This document shows, one piece after another, positions 15,479-23,910 of a DNA stretch of 64,000 nt (its first letter is position 1; every line of letters starts with the position of its first letter). The notes beneath the pieces are model-generated. The model was not told the DNA's origin and did not search any database. It saw only the letters and a program-made list of their open reading frames with translations. This DNA is from Sphingobacteriales bacterium (lineage in GTDB: Bacteria > Bacteroidota > Bacteroidia > Chitinophagales > UBA2359). The stretch is taken from NCBI GenBank assembly GCA_016711285.1, contig JADJTG010000010.1, positions 186,001 through 250,000 of the forward strand, given 5' to 3'. The position numbers were made by a program, and so were the translations under genes.

Positions 15479-17389
15479 TTAATTTTCGGTAAGAGCCGCT
15501 TCTAATTTTTCGGCTTCTTCGGCTTTGATTTCATCTTTTTCAACACGCAAATTACTGATGATAAAATCCTGCCTTTCGGGAGAATTATTACCCATATAAT
15601 ATTCCAACAATTTTTTGATGGTGATGTCGTGCTTCAAAATCACCGGCTCTAAGCGCATATCTTCACTGATAAAACGCCCAAACTCCTCCGGCGATATTTC
15701 GCCCAAACCTTTGAAGCGAGTAACTTCGGCATTTTTGCCCAATTTGCGCAAAGCCGCTTGTTTTTCGCTTTCGTTGTAGCAATAAATGGTTTCTTTTTTG
15801 TTGCGCACACGAAACAAGGGCGTTTCGAGGATATAAATATGTCCGTTGCGCACCAATTCGGGGAAAAACTGCAAAAAGAACGTCATCAGCAACAAACGAA
15901 TGTGCATGCCGTCCACATCGGCATCGGTGGCAACAACAATGCGGTTGTATCTCAGGTTTTCTATGTCTTCTTCAATATCCAAAGCGTGTTGCAGCAAGTT
16001 AAATTCCTCATTTTCATATACAATTTTCTTTGATTTCCCATATACATTCAGAGGTTTTCCGCGCAAACTAAACACCGCTTGTGTTTGCACATTGCGGGCT
16101 TTGGTAATGCTGCCGCTGGCACTGTCGCCTTCGGTAATAAAAAGTGTAGTGTCTTGATGCGTATCATTGTCGCGCTCTGTGTAGTGAATACGACAATCGC
16201 GGAGCTTGCGGTTGTGGAGGGCGGCTTTTTTGGCACGGGCATTGGCTAATTTTTTTATATCACCCATATCCTTGCGCTCGCGCTCGCTTTGCTCTATGCG
16301 GCGGCGCAGTTCTTTGGCAGTTTCGGGGTTTTTGTGGAGATAGTCGTTCAGGTGCTGCTTCACATAATCGTTTACATAGGTGCGCAGCGAAACGCCGTCG
16401 GGAGACATTTTCTCAGAGCCGAGTTTGGTTTTGGTCTGGCTCTCAAATATCGGTTCTTGCACGCGCAGGCTCACAGCCGCCGCAATAGAAGCCCGCACAT
16501 CGGCGGTATCGTAGTTTTTTCCGTAAAACTCACGCACTGTTTTTACAATGGCTTCTTTAAAAGCGTTGAGATGTGTGCCGCCTTGCGTGGTATATTGTCC
16601 GTTTACAAAACTGTAATATTCTTCGCCGTATTGGTTAGTATGCGAAAAAGCAATTTCTATGTCTTCCCCTTTGAGGTGTATTACCGGATAGCGCAACTCT
16701 TCGCTCTCTACTTTGCGCAGTAGCAAATCATACAGCCCCTTGCGCGACATATAGCGTTTACCGTTGAATACCAGCGTCAGTCCTGTATTCAAATAAGCAT
16801 AATTCCACAGTTGATTTTCAAGAAATTCGGCAATGAAATGATAATTTTTAAAAATACTGCCATCGGGCATAAATTCTACAAGTGTGCCGTTTTCTTCCTG
16901 TATTTTGTGCAAAGGCATCTCTTTTACCAAATTCCCCTGCGAAAATTCGGCAATTTTAGTTTCGCCTTCGCGCACCGATTGTACTTTGAAATATGCCGAA
17001 AGTGCATTTACGGCTTTCGTACCTACACCGTTCAAGCCCACCGATTTCTGAAAAGCCTTGCTATCGTATTTTCCTCCTGTGTTTATTTTGCTCACACAAT
17101 CTATCACTTTTCCCAAAGGAATACCGCGTCCGTAGTCGCGCACGCGCACGCGCTCATCACTCACCTGAATTTCGATAGTTTTTCCGTGTCCCATCACAAA
17201 TTCGTCAATGGCATTGTCAATAATTTCTTTTACCAGCACATAAATACCATCATCAGGAGCAGAGCCGTCGCCGAGTTTGCCGATATACATACCCGGTCGT
17301 GTGCGCAGGTGTTCTTTCCAATCTAAAGTGCGTATATTTTCTTCGGTATAAGAAGCCATTGATGCGGGGTTTTGAATGGGTTCGTTCAT
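15479..17389 (-). CDS. parE: DNA topoisomerase IV subunit B (ParE)
   Basis: ATPase subunit of a type IIA topoisomerase (636 aa). The GHKL ATPase shows RPGMYIGKLGDG, EIIDNAIDEF, DYGRGIPLG and GLNGVGTKAVNALS. The Toprim domain shows LFITEGDSASGS and DADVDGMHIR. Length and sequence fit the topoisomerase IV type rather than the longer proteobacterial GyrB; with ParC it decatenates daughter chromosomes. parC is not next to it in the window. A second Met at residue 11 is an alternative start that better matches the usual ParE N-terminus. Confidence 0.92.
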   Translation of the reverse strand: MNEPIQNPASMASYTEENIRTLDWKEHLRTRPGMYIGKLGDGSAPDDGIYVLVKEIIDNAIDEFVMGHGKTIEIQVSDERVRVRDYGRGIPLGKVIDCVSKINTGGKYDSKAFQKSVGLNGVGTKAVNALSAYFKVQSVREGETKIAEFSQGNLVKEMPLHKIQEENGTLVEFMPDGSIFKNYHFIAEFLENQLWNYAYLNTGLTLVFNGKRYMSRKGLYDLLLRKVESEELRYPVIHLKGEDIEIAFSHTNQYGEEYYSFVNGQYTTQGGTHLNAFKEAIVKTVREFYGKNYDTADVRASIAAAVSLRVQEPIFESQTKTKLGSEKMSPDGVSLRTYVNDYVKQHLNDYLHKNPETAKELRRRIEQSERERKDMGDIKKLANARAKKAALHNRKLRDCRIHYTERDNDTHQDTTLFITEGDSASGSITKARNVQTQAVFSLRGKPLNVYGKSKKIVYENEEFNLLQHALDIEEDIENLRYNRIVVATDADVDGMHIRLLLMTFFLQFFPELVRNGHIYILETPLFRVRNKKETIYCYNESEKQAALRKLGKNAEVTRFKGLGEISPEEFGRFISEDMRLEPVILKHDITIKKLLEYYMGNNSPERQDFIISNLRVEKDEIKAEEAEKLEAALTEN

Positions 17390-17521
17390 AGGTCTTTTTT
17401 ACTGAATGAATAATATGCAAAGATGCAATTTTTTTTTGGTAAAACATATAATACCGACTCCCCCTGCTGCTGTGTGATGATGTAGAAACGTTTTTTTTTA
17501 ATTCCTTCAAAAAAAATGATG

Positions 17522-17529
17522 TAGGTTTG
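17522..17529 (+). promoter_or_regulatory. -7 promoter element (TAGGTTTG)
   Basis: Exact TAnnTTTG match, 51 bp upstream of the ATG at 17581; preceded by A/T runs without a clear -33 TTTG. Confidence 0.35.
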
Positions 17530-17580
17530 TATAAAGAAAATATTTTAGTAACAGCATCAGTCCTGTTGTATATATATACT

Positions 17581-18657
17581 ATGACACAAAATCATTATGT
17601 AATAGAAAGTCAGGAAATAGTAACAGAAGCCGCCGAAGCATTTAAAGCCAAAACCGGCGGCAACTACCGCATCAAATTTCGCCGAGATGGGCGCAAATCC
17701 AATCTGCGCGATTTGATGGACTTACACATCAACGGGCAGTGGCACGGCTTTGAGGTGCAGGTAGAAAAATTTGTTACCAAAGGCACTATCGGTTATATAT
17801 CCAACAAAATTGCCGAGCAGGGCGTAGAGGAAGGGCGCACTGTATTGCTGATTTCCAAATACATCAGTCCGGCAATGGCGGAAATTCTGACAGCGGCGGG
17901 CATTAATTTTTTAGATGCCGCCTGCAACGCCTCTATTCGCAACGACAACGTGTATATTTTAGTCAGTGGTATGCGCCGCACTACGCCTGTCGAACGCCCG
18001 CAACCTTCGCGGGCTTTTCAGGAGGCGGGCATAAAAGCCTTGTTTTCGTTTATCAACGAGCCTTCTTTGCTCAATATGCCGTATCGTGATATTTCCAAAG
18101 CGGTGGGCATCGCACTGGGGTCGGTGGCGTATGTGATGAGCGACCTCAAAACGGCGGGGTTTTTATTGGATGTTCAAAAGAAAGAAAAAAAACTCACCCG
18201 CCCCACCGAACTCTTGGAACGCTGGGTGACACAATACCGCGAATCTTTGTTTCCAAAATTGCTCAAAGGCAGGTTTCGTTTTGCAGTGGACAACGACTAT
18301 GAACGCTGGGAAAGTATTGATTTTCATAAAACAGGAACTTTTTGGAGTGGCGAAGCTGCTGTACAATTGTTGCTCGGCAAACAGTCGCAAGCACCGCAAC
18401 GTTTTACGCTGTATTCCAAATTGCGCTGGCAGGAAGTAGCACGCCACTATGGTCTTTTGCCCGACAAAAACGGCGATATTGAATTATTGACGGTTTTTTG
18501 GAATGATGAAGCCCTGCAAGCCTTGTATTATCCGCAGCGCGGTCGTGCAGTGCCGCCTTTGTTGGTATATGCCGATTTGATGGGTTCGGCGGATATAGAG
18601 CAGTTGCGCCTCGCCGATATACTTCGCAATACGGAGTATTTCCCTATTTCGGCTTAG
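17581..18657 (+). CDS. AbiEi-type (type IV antitoxin-like) regulator, no toxin partner
   Basis: A 358-residue protein from the ATG at 17581. The N-terminal half has a restriction-endonuclease-like pattern (WHGFEVQVEKFVTKGTIGY, then LISKYISPAMAEILTAAGINFLDAACNASI). It is followed by a winged helix (LLNMPYRDISKAVGIALGSVAYVM) and a C-terminal effector-like region. This arrangement is that of the AbiEi_2-type transcriptional regulators/antitoxins. In type IV systems AbiEi represses and counteracts an AbiEii nucleotidyltransferase toxin, but no such gene lies on either side: parE is upstream and tamB is convergent. It may be a stand-alone regulator. Confidence 0.68.
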   Translation: MTQNHYVIESQEIVTEAAEAFKAKTGGNYRIKFRRDGRKSNLRDLMDLHINGQWHGFEVQVEKFVTKGTIGYISNKIAEQGVEEGRTVLLISKYISPAMAEILTAAGINFLDAACNASIRNDNVYILVSGMRRTTPVERPQPSRAFQEAGIKALFSFINEPSLLNMPYRDISKAVGIALGSVAYVMSDLKTAGFLLDVQKKEKKLTRPTELLERWVTQYRESLFPKLLKGRFRFAVDNDYERWESIDFHKTGTFWSGEAAVQLLLGKQSQAPQRFTLYSKLRWQEVARHYGLLPDKNGDIELLTVFWNDEALQALYYPQRGRAVPPLLVYADLMGSADIEQLRLADILRNTEYFPISA

Positions 18658-18680
18658 AAAAAAACAACTAATCAAGCAGA

Positions 18681-21368
18681 CTAAAATTGTGCTTTCTGCT
18701 GCTCCTTGCGCAAACTTCGGAGTAACAGCCATTCTTTTACGCTGTCAAAATCTTCCGTAAAATACAAACCGATACCGGTACGGTAAAATCTGCCGGTAAT
18801 GGCATCACGGTCGGATTTATTGTATAGTTTAACGCGGTATTTTCCGTTTTTGGTAATTTTATACATCAAAGCCACATCGCCCGAAAGTGCTACATTTTCG
18901 CTGTTGGCATTGCTGTTGTTGTTGCCTACATCGGCTTTGCCGCCCACTTCTATCACCACGCGGTCGTTGAAAAAGCTGTCGGAATAAGTAAGCGCAAATT
19001 CATTGCGAGTTTCATTCACCAAACCGCCACTGTTTTCATCATAGCGATTCCAATTGATGTCAATGGGCAAATTGAGCGTCTGTGAAATAACACTGCTGAG
19101 TTGGTTGGAAAGAAACTCGCTCACGGTAGCGGAGGCACCCGAGCTGGCAAAACTATTATTGAGTTCGTAGATATTTTGAGGCATAAAGCGATTGAGCATC
19201 AACAAGCCGAATACCTGCAAATTGAGTTCGGTGGGGTCGTCATCGTTGTTGAGCGAGGTGAGGCGGCTTTCCACTTCGCGCAGGTAGGTGGGGTCTAAGG
19301 AGGAGTTAGTGCTGCTGGGCAGTTGCAAAGCAAAATCTACCGTTGGAACTTCAAGTGTTCCGCGCAATTGTAAGTTAATATCAATATCGCTTTTGCCGCT
19401 GCTGTTGGGGTCGATACTGGCAGTTTGGAGCAAATCTCTCAAAGAAGTATTACGAACCGTATAAAGGGCATCTACATTCAAACGAGCTTGGTAAGGATCG
19501 CCGTAAAATGCAAGGGTGCTGCCATTTTTTATATTAAAATTTTTATTAATTAAATTTTGCATCGTAAACAAATATTCCCCTTGGTCGATGGTGTAGTTGC
19601 CGTAGATATTGAAATCTCTGCCAGTGGCATAATCCATTTGAATTTGCCCCGTTCCGCGACTTTTGATTATATCGCCGGCTTGCAAATCAAAAATAAGCTG
19701 CAATTCGGCATCGGGTGTGAGGTCTAAATCAATATCTATTTCCATTTTTGAGGTACTCGCGGTACTTAACTGCTTGGTAATTACTTTTGAAAGCGTATCT
19801 GCCACATTTTTAAAATGGAAAAAATTGGCATCTGCCACATCACCGGTTTCGCCCAAAGGCAAATATATTTGTGTGCCTTCGTGCGATTTTACATACAAAT
19901 ACATATACAAATCGGCGAGTGCTCCCTGAAATACAATATAACCTTCGCCAATGGCTGTGCCGTAATAAAGTGCATTGTTACTCGCTGCCGTGTTTAGCAA
20001 AAGCATATTTTCGGTGGTAATCACCGCTTCTACCGACAAATCTTTAAAATTATTCAAATCAAGTTTACCGTTCAGGGCGGCTGTATTTTTAGCACCTTCA
20101 AACAAAGTTATATCATTAAAATACACCACATTATCCACTACATCTATCCATTGCGGAGCTACACGATAGGCTACATTTACATAATTTATACGGCTTTGAG
20201 CATCGGTGGCAAATATTTTTCCGTTGAGGAGCGGCTTTCCGTTGCGGCTTCTGATATTCAGATTGCCTTGTAGATTGCCCTGTGTATCGCTGATATTTTT
20301 GTTGAGTATGCTTTCAAAAAAAGCGAGTTTAAATTTGCGTACATCTACATCTATATTTAATGCCTGATTGGTAGATGTTGTATTCAAATCATACGCACCG
20401 CGTGCCGTCAAATCGTAGGCTTCGCTTTTTACATCAGCATTAATATTTATAATTTTAGTGGTGTTTTCTTTTAGTGCGGTGGCATATATATAGCCTATTT
20501 CGTTGCCTTTGAGTACAAAATCATTAACTTCTACGCTGCCCGTAATCAAAGGGGCTTTGAGATAATTTTGAACGGAAACATTGCCGCTTGCCGTACCGCG
20601 CAACCCCAAACTGGTATTTTGTGCCAATATCTGCAAATCTTCCAAGCGCACATTCTGAAACTGCAATGCGGCTATATTTTCGGTAATAGAGCCGGTAGGT
20701 GCAGCCATTAGTGTAATGTATTGCTCGCCATTGCGCAGGTTCAGATCTTGAATGAGCAACTGACGGTCGCCCCAATAACTCAAAGCAGCATTGGCAGCCT
20801 GCCAGGGTTGTCCGGCAACAAAAATTGCCAGCGAAGGAATGTCCAATCGCAAGGTATCCGTTTTTTTATATAATTCTCCGTGTGTTACAAGGCGGTTGTT
20901 GAAAGGGTCGTTGCCGGTTTGGAGATAAAAAGAAAGCGTATCGCGCTGAACCGTCCCGCTCAAAGCCACATCAGGTACAAGGTAGGTGGCTTTGCGGAAG
21001 CTGTGCATCATACTCGAAAAATAAAAAGCATCGCCTTGCGCATTGGCTTCGAGGTGCAGACTATCCACCAAAAAATCGCGGTACAGGGCACGCGGCAAAT
21101 CGGCATTAAACTGCAAAGTATTGTTGCCACTGTCAAATTTTCCGTGTATATCAATATGGCTGAGTTCTTTGAGGTCGGGATAAAAAAGAGCTGCCAACTC
21201 GTTAGGCTGTTTTACTTTTATATCAAATTGAATCGTTTGCGGAGCTATTTGCGGCAGCGTCTGAAACTTATAAGGATTAAAACGATTGCTGAATTGTTTG
21301 ATGGCAATGGGCAAATCTTGGTAGTTGAAAGCACCATAAATGTCGGCATTAACCAAGTCGGATTGCAC
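18681..21368 (-). CDS. tamB: TamB-like translocation/assembly protein, C-terminal part (frameshifted gene)
   Basis: An 895-residue frame holding most of the beta-helical lipid-channel repeats and the C-terminal DUF490/TamB domain. The most recognisable segment runs from LTPDAELQLIFDLQAGD through NYTIDQGEYLFTMQNL. TamB-like proteins bridge inner and outer membranes in phospholipid transport or outer-membrane protein assembly. In this phylum they are very long, so this frame is not a whole gene. Extending it upstream gives ENGNRRVVVQSDLVNADIYG in register with the N-terminal frame. The two are one gene broken at about 21392. Confidence 0.85.
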   Translation of the reverse strand: MQSDLVNADIYGAFNYQDLPIAIKQFSNRFNPYKFQTLPQIAPQTIQFDIKVKQPNELAALFYPDLKELSHIDIHGKFDSGNNTLQFNADLPRALYRDFLVDSLHLEANAQGDAFYFSSMMHSFRKATYLVPDVALSGTVQRDTLSFYLQTGNDPFNNRLVTHGELYKKTDTLRLDIPSLAIFVAGQPWQAANAALSYWGDRQLLIQDLNLRNGEQYITLMAAPTGSITENIAALQFQNVRLEDLQILAQNTSLGLRGTASGNVSVQNYLKAPLITGSVEVNDFVLKGNEIGYIYATALKENTTKIININADVKSEAYDLTARGAYDLNTTSTNQALNIDVDVRKFKLAFFESILNKNISDTQGNLQGNLNIRSRNGKPLLNGKIFATDAQSRINYVNVAYRVAPQWIDVVDNVVYFNDITLFEGAKNTAALNGKLDLNNFKDLSVEAVITTENMLLLNTAASNNALYYGTAIGEGYIVFQGALADLYMYLYVKSHEGTQIYLPLGETGDVADANFFHFKNVADTLSKVITKQLSTASTSKMEIDIDLDLTPDAELQLIFDLQAGDIIKSRGTGQIQMDYATGRDFNIYGNYTIDQGEYLFTMQNLINKNFNIKNGSTLAFYGDPYQARLNVDALYTVRNTSLRDLLQTASIDPNSSGKSDIDINLQLRGTLEVPTVDFALQLPSSTNSSLDPTYLREVESRLTSLNNDDDPTELNLQVFGLLMLNRFMPQNIYELNNSFASSGASATVSEFLSNQLSSVISQTLNLPIDINWNRYDENSGGLVNETRNEFALTYSDSFFNDRVVIEVGGKADVGNNNSNANSENVALSGDVALMYKITKNGKYRVKLYNKSDRDAITGRFYRTGIGLYFTEDFDSVKEWLLLRSLRKEQQKAQF

Positions 21369-23425
21369 AACAACGCGGCGGTTGCCATTTTCGGACTTTG
21401 TGCTTTAATTTTAAAATCTTTCAGTTCGTAGTGTGCCTTCTTGTTGTCTATTTTCAGTTTTGAAAAAGAAATATCTCCTTCAAGATTATCAAGATTATTG
21501 CCGCTAAAATCAAAATCTGACTCCATAGAAACAGAAAAAGGCTCTTTTGAAAAGCCTAATTCCTGTAAATTTATTTGGGTCAGCAACGAATGAAATTTAA
21601 AAACAGGAGCTTGTGCGTTATTGAGATTGAGGTTTCCGTTGAAATTTACAAGCAAATTCGGGTCTTTTACATCTAAAGTACCGTCAAATATTTGGTCCCG
21701 AAAATTCCCTTTTACGCTGATATTTTCATATCCGTATTGTTTAAATTCTACTTTTGTTACCAGCGCATCTATAAAAAAATCCATTTCTTTGGGCTTAAAT
21801 CCTTTGCCGTCCACTTGTGCCTGAAAACTTGCCAAACCGAGTTGATTATTTTTGGTAATAGTACCCAACTGAAAGTTGTTGCCGATGAATGTGCCTTTAT
21901 AGGTGGGAACACGCTCAAAATTAAGAGCGAGGTCGCTTTGCAAAGCACCCAGTTCGCTATTGAAATTTCCCTTTACCAAAAAATCTTTCAATGTGCCTTT
22001 AAAATTGCCCTGATAGGTTACATTTCCGAGTGCAAGTACGGTGGGCGGCAGCACTGTTTTGGGCTGCAATAAAGCCGCTACATGGCGCAGGTGGGTTGCA
22101 AAATCGTCAATTTCCAAATCTAAGTGCATTTTTTGCACATCGGGCAAATGGCGTATATGCACATCGCCGGCGGCGCGGGTTTCGTTGGCAGTGGTGATTT
22201 TTAGGTTTTTAACCGTAAAATCCGGCACTTTACCTTCGGCTTGCCCTGCAATATTCACAACGCTGATGGCAGCTATTTTTCTTTTTACATCGGGGCGGTG
22301 GAGCGAAGGCACAAAAAACGCCAAATCTGAAAAAGCAAAACGGCTGTCGGCGACATTGGCGGTGAATTTTACTTTACTTACGAAATCCGAAAAATCGCTC
22401 CACTGCGAAAAACTGAAAGTGAGGGCATTGCCCAAATCGGAGTGGGGCGTTTGCAAATGTAGGCGGCGCAATTGCAGTAAATCGCTGCGTACCAATATAT
22501 CTCCGCTCAACTGCTGCACCACAAAGCCGCTTTTTTCTTTTAAACTTGCTTTTTCTACCACAGTTTGCAATTCATTGTCGCGCACGGTGGCATCGTGCAA
22601 TTTTATATTAAAATCATAAACGGCAAGGTCTTTAAAATCTACTGAAGGGGCGCGGCGGCGTTGGGGTGATTTCACTAACTGAAAAGTACCATTTTGAATA
22701 TTCAGATGTTGTAGTTTCAGAAAAAATGGCTTCGTGGCTGCTGGTTCGGGGTGAGTTGAGGACACATCGTCGCCAACAGTCGGAGGTGGCTCGGTTAATG
22801 CAAATTTTTCTAAATAAATATTGGGTTGCCGCAGGTCTATATTTTTTATTACAAAGCTGTTGTCGGCAATATTGAGGTCTTCTATATCGGCGGTCAGGCG
22901 GCTACAATCCACCAAATATTTTTCGTTGGAACGGCAATTGATATAAGAAACCTGTATTTGATGCAAGATGCTTTTGCGTACTTCCAGCAGCCAGTCAAAT
23001 TCTTTTTGTTTTTCTTTTTTTGTACTGCCGCCAAAATAATCTATTATAAAAGAATAATTGAAGCGATTATTTTCTATATCATAAATATTAATATATACAT
23101 TTTCAAGCTCTACTTGCTTGATGCGCACAATTTTCCACCACAAAGCGAACTTGCGCACCTGTACTTGGGCGTGTTGAGCATAAAGTAGGGTATCATTTTG
23201 TTGGTCTTTAATGAGTAATCCGTTGAGAGTTATGTCTTTAAAAACATCAATTTGCGCACTATCTAATGATATTTCGGTGTGCAGTTGTTTTTCCAAAAAA
23301 TCCTTTGCCTGAAGCGTGAACCACGTTTGCACCTGTGGCATGCGTACAATTTGATAGTTCCCGACTATCAAAATCAAAATCAACAGTATGATAATTAACA
23401 AATAACGGGCTATAAGACGCATCAA
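21245..23425 (-). CDS. tamB: TamB-like translocation/assembly protein, N-terminal part (frameshifted gene)
   Basis: N-terminal frame of the same TamB-like gene: a short cytoplasmic start (MMRLIARY), one membrane helix (about residues 6-23), then a periplasmic AsmA/TamB-like start (FLEKQLHTEISLDSAQI) and repeated beta-strand units. True coding ends at about 21395; the last ~50 residues (after KDFKIKAQS) are out of frame. One missing base near 21391-21399 would join it to the downstream frame, giving a protein of about 1,580 residues. Met2 is an equally good start. Confidence 0.82.
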   Translation of the reverse strand: MMRLIARYLLIIILLILILIVGNYQIVRMPQVQTWFTLQAKDFLEKQLHTEISLDSAQIDVFKDITLNGLLIKDQQNDTLLYAQHAQVQVRKFALWWKIVRIKQVELENVYINIYDIENNRFNYSFIIDYFGGSTKKEKQKEFDWLLEVRKSILHQIQVSYINCRSNEKYLVDCSRLTADIEDLNIADNSFVIKNIDLRQPNIYLEKFALTEPPPTVGDDVSSTHPEPAATKPFFLKLQHLNIQNGTFQLVKSPQRRRAPSVDFKDLAVYDFNIKLHDATVRDNELQTVVEKASLKEKSGFVVQQLSGDILVRSDLLQLRRLHLQTPHSDLGNALTFSFSQWSDFSDFVSKVKFTANVADSRFAFSDLAFFVPSLHRPDVKRKIAAISVVNIAGQAEGKVPDFTVKNLKITTANETRAAGDVHIRHLPDVQKMHLDLEIDDFATHLRHVAALLQPKTVLPPTVLALGNVTYQGNFKGTLKDFLVKGNFNSELGALQSDLALNFERVPTYKGTFIGNNFQLGTITKNNQLGLASFQAQVDGKGFKPKEMDFFIDALVTKVEFKQYGYENISVKGNFRDQIFDGTLDVKDPNLLVNFNGNLNLNNAQAPVFKFHSLLTQINLQELGFSKEPFSVSMESDFDFSGNNLDNLEGDISFSKLKIDNKKAHYELKDFKIKAQSPKMATAALLCNPTWLMPTFMVLSTTKICPLPSNNSAIVLILISFRRCRK

Positions 23426-23757
23426 GAATTAAAAAATGATAAGAATAATACAACAACGTTAAATGGAGTCTAAAATTATACCAATTTATCGGTTTATAAT
23501 AAAGCCTTCAAAACTGTTGAGTTTTCGTTTAAAAATTCAGAAAAAACTAGAATATCAGCGTTTTAAATGCCGAATATTTTAATATTCATAATATATTATA
23601 CCCAATAAACAATGATTTTAAAAAACTTTTAGAAAAAAATATAATAAAATTTGTTTTTTATATAAGTATTGTTTAATTTTGAAAAGCACCTTTTTTTAAA
23701 GGGTGAAAATAGATAATCATATAAGTTTGTGAGTGCAAAGTAACAAGCTTTAGTTTC
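23426..23757. other. AT-rich intergenic region upstream of tamB
   Basis: About 330 bp, very AT-rich, without a gene. It should hold the tamB promoter on the minus strand, but I see no exact -7 match for it. The right end carries a plus-strand TAAGTTTG at 23722-23729. Confidence 0.5.
23722..23729 (+). promoter_or_regulatory. -7 promoter element (TAAGTTTG) ahead of a mini-ORF
   Basis: Exact TAnnTTTG on the plus strand with no annotated gene downstream for several kb. It is 28 bp before an ATG opening a 24-codon frame and about 120 bp before an intrinsic terminator on the same strand. Confidence 0.35.
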
Positions 23758-23832
23758 ATGTATGCAGGGGAATTATGGTTGGTGTTTTATGTGTGTTTTG
23801 TATTTTGTGAATTTCCTTCATACATCATTTAG
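23758..23832 (+). CDS. Candidate 24-residue hydrophobic peptide
   Basis: A small frame from ATG 23758 to TAG 23830-23832. The peptide is strongly hydrophobic and aromatic (MYAGELWLVFYVCFVF, then CEFPSYII), compatible with one membrane helix. It lies between an exact -7 element and a plus-strand intrinsic terminator, which together make a complete small transcription unit with no other use for its parts. Chance occurrence of such a short frame is quite possible. If transcribed, it could equally be a non-coding RNA of about 150 nt. No homologue recognised. Confidence 0.3.
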   Translation: MYAGELWLVFYVCFVFCEFPSYII

Positions 23833-23848
23833 GGTCTTTTTAGGGTGT

Positions 23849-23886
23849 ATCGGCTTGTGTCGCGATGGATACAAGCCGATTTTTTA
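23849..23886 (+). terminator. Orphan plus-strand intrinsic terminator
   Basis: Hairpin atcggcttgt / acaagccgat with a 12-nt loop, followed by T6 on the plus strand. The neighbouring large genes are both on the minus strand, and on that strand the hairpin is not followed by a T run. It therefore implies a plus-strand transcript from this gap. Confidence 0.6.
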
Positions 23887-23910
23887 GTGTATCTCCGATA
23901 AATTTTTCCA

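Noticed and set aside
22041..22619. A 192-codon plus-strand frame inside tamB
   Set aside because: Antisense to tamB; basic, Ser/Thr-rich translation typical of a shadow frame.
23426..23910. Considered as an insertion scar or IS remnant
   Set aside because: No terminal inverted repeats, target duplication or transposase fragment; it is simply AT-rich with a terminator.
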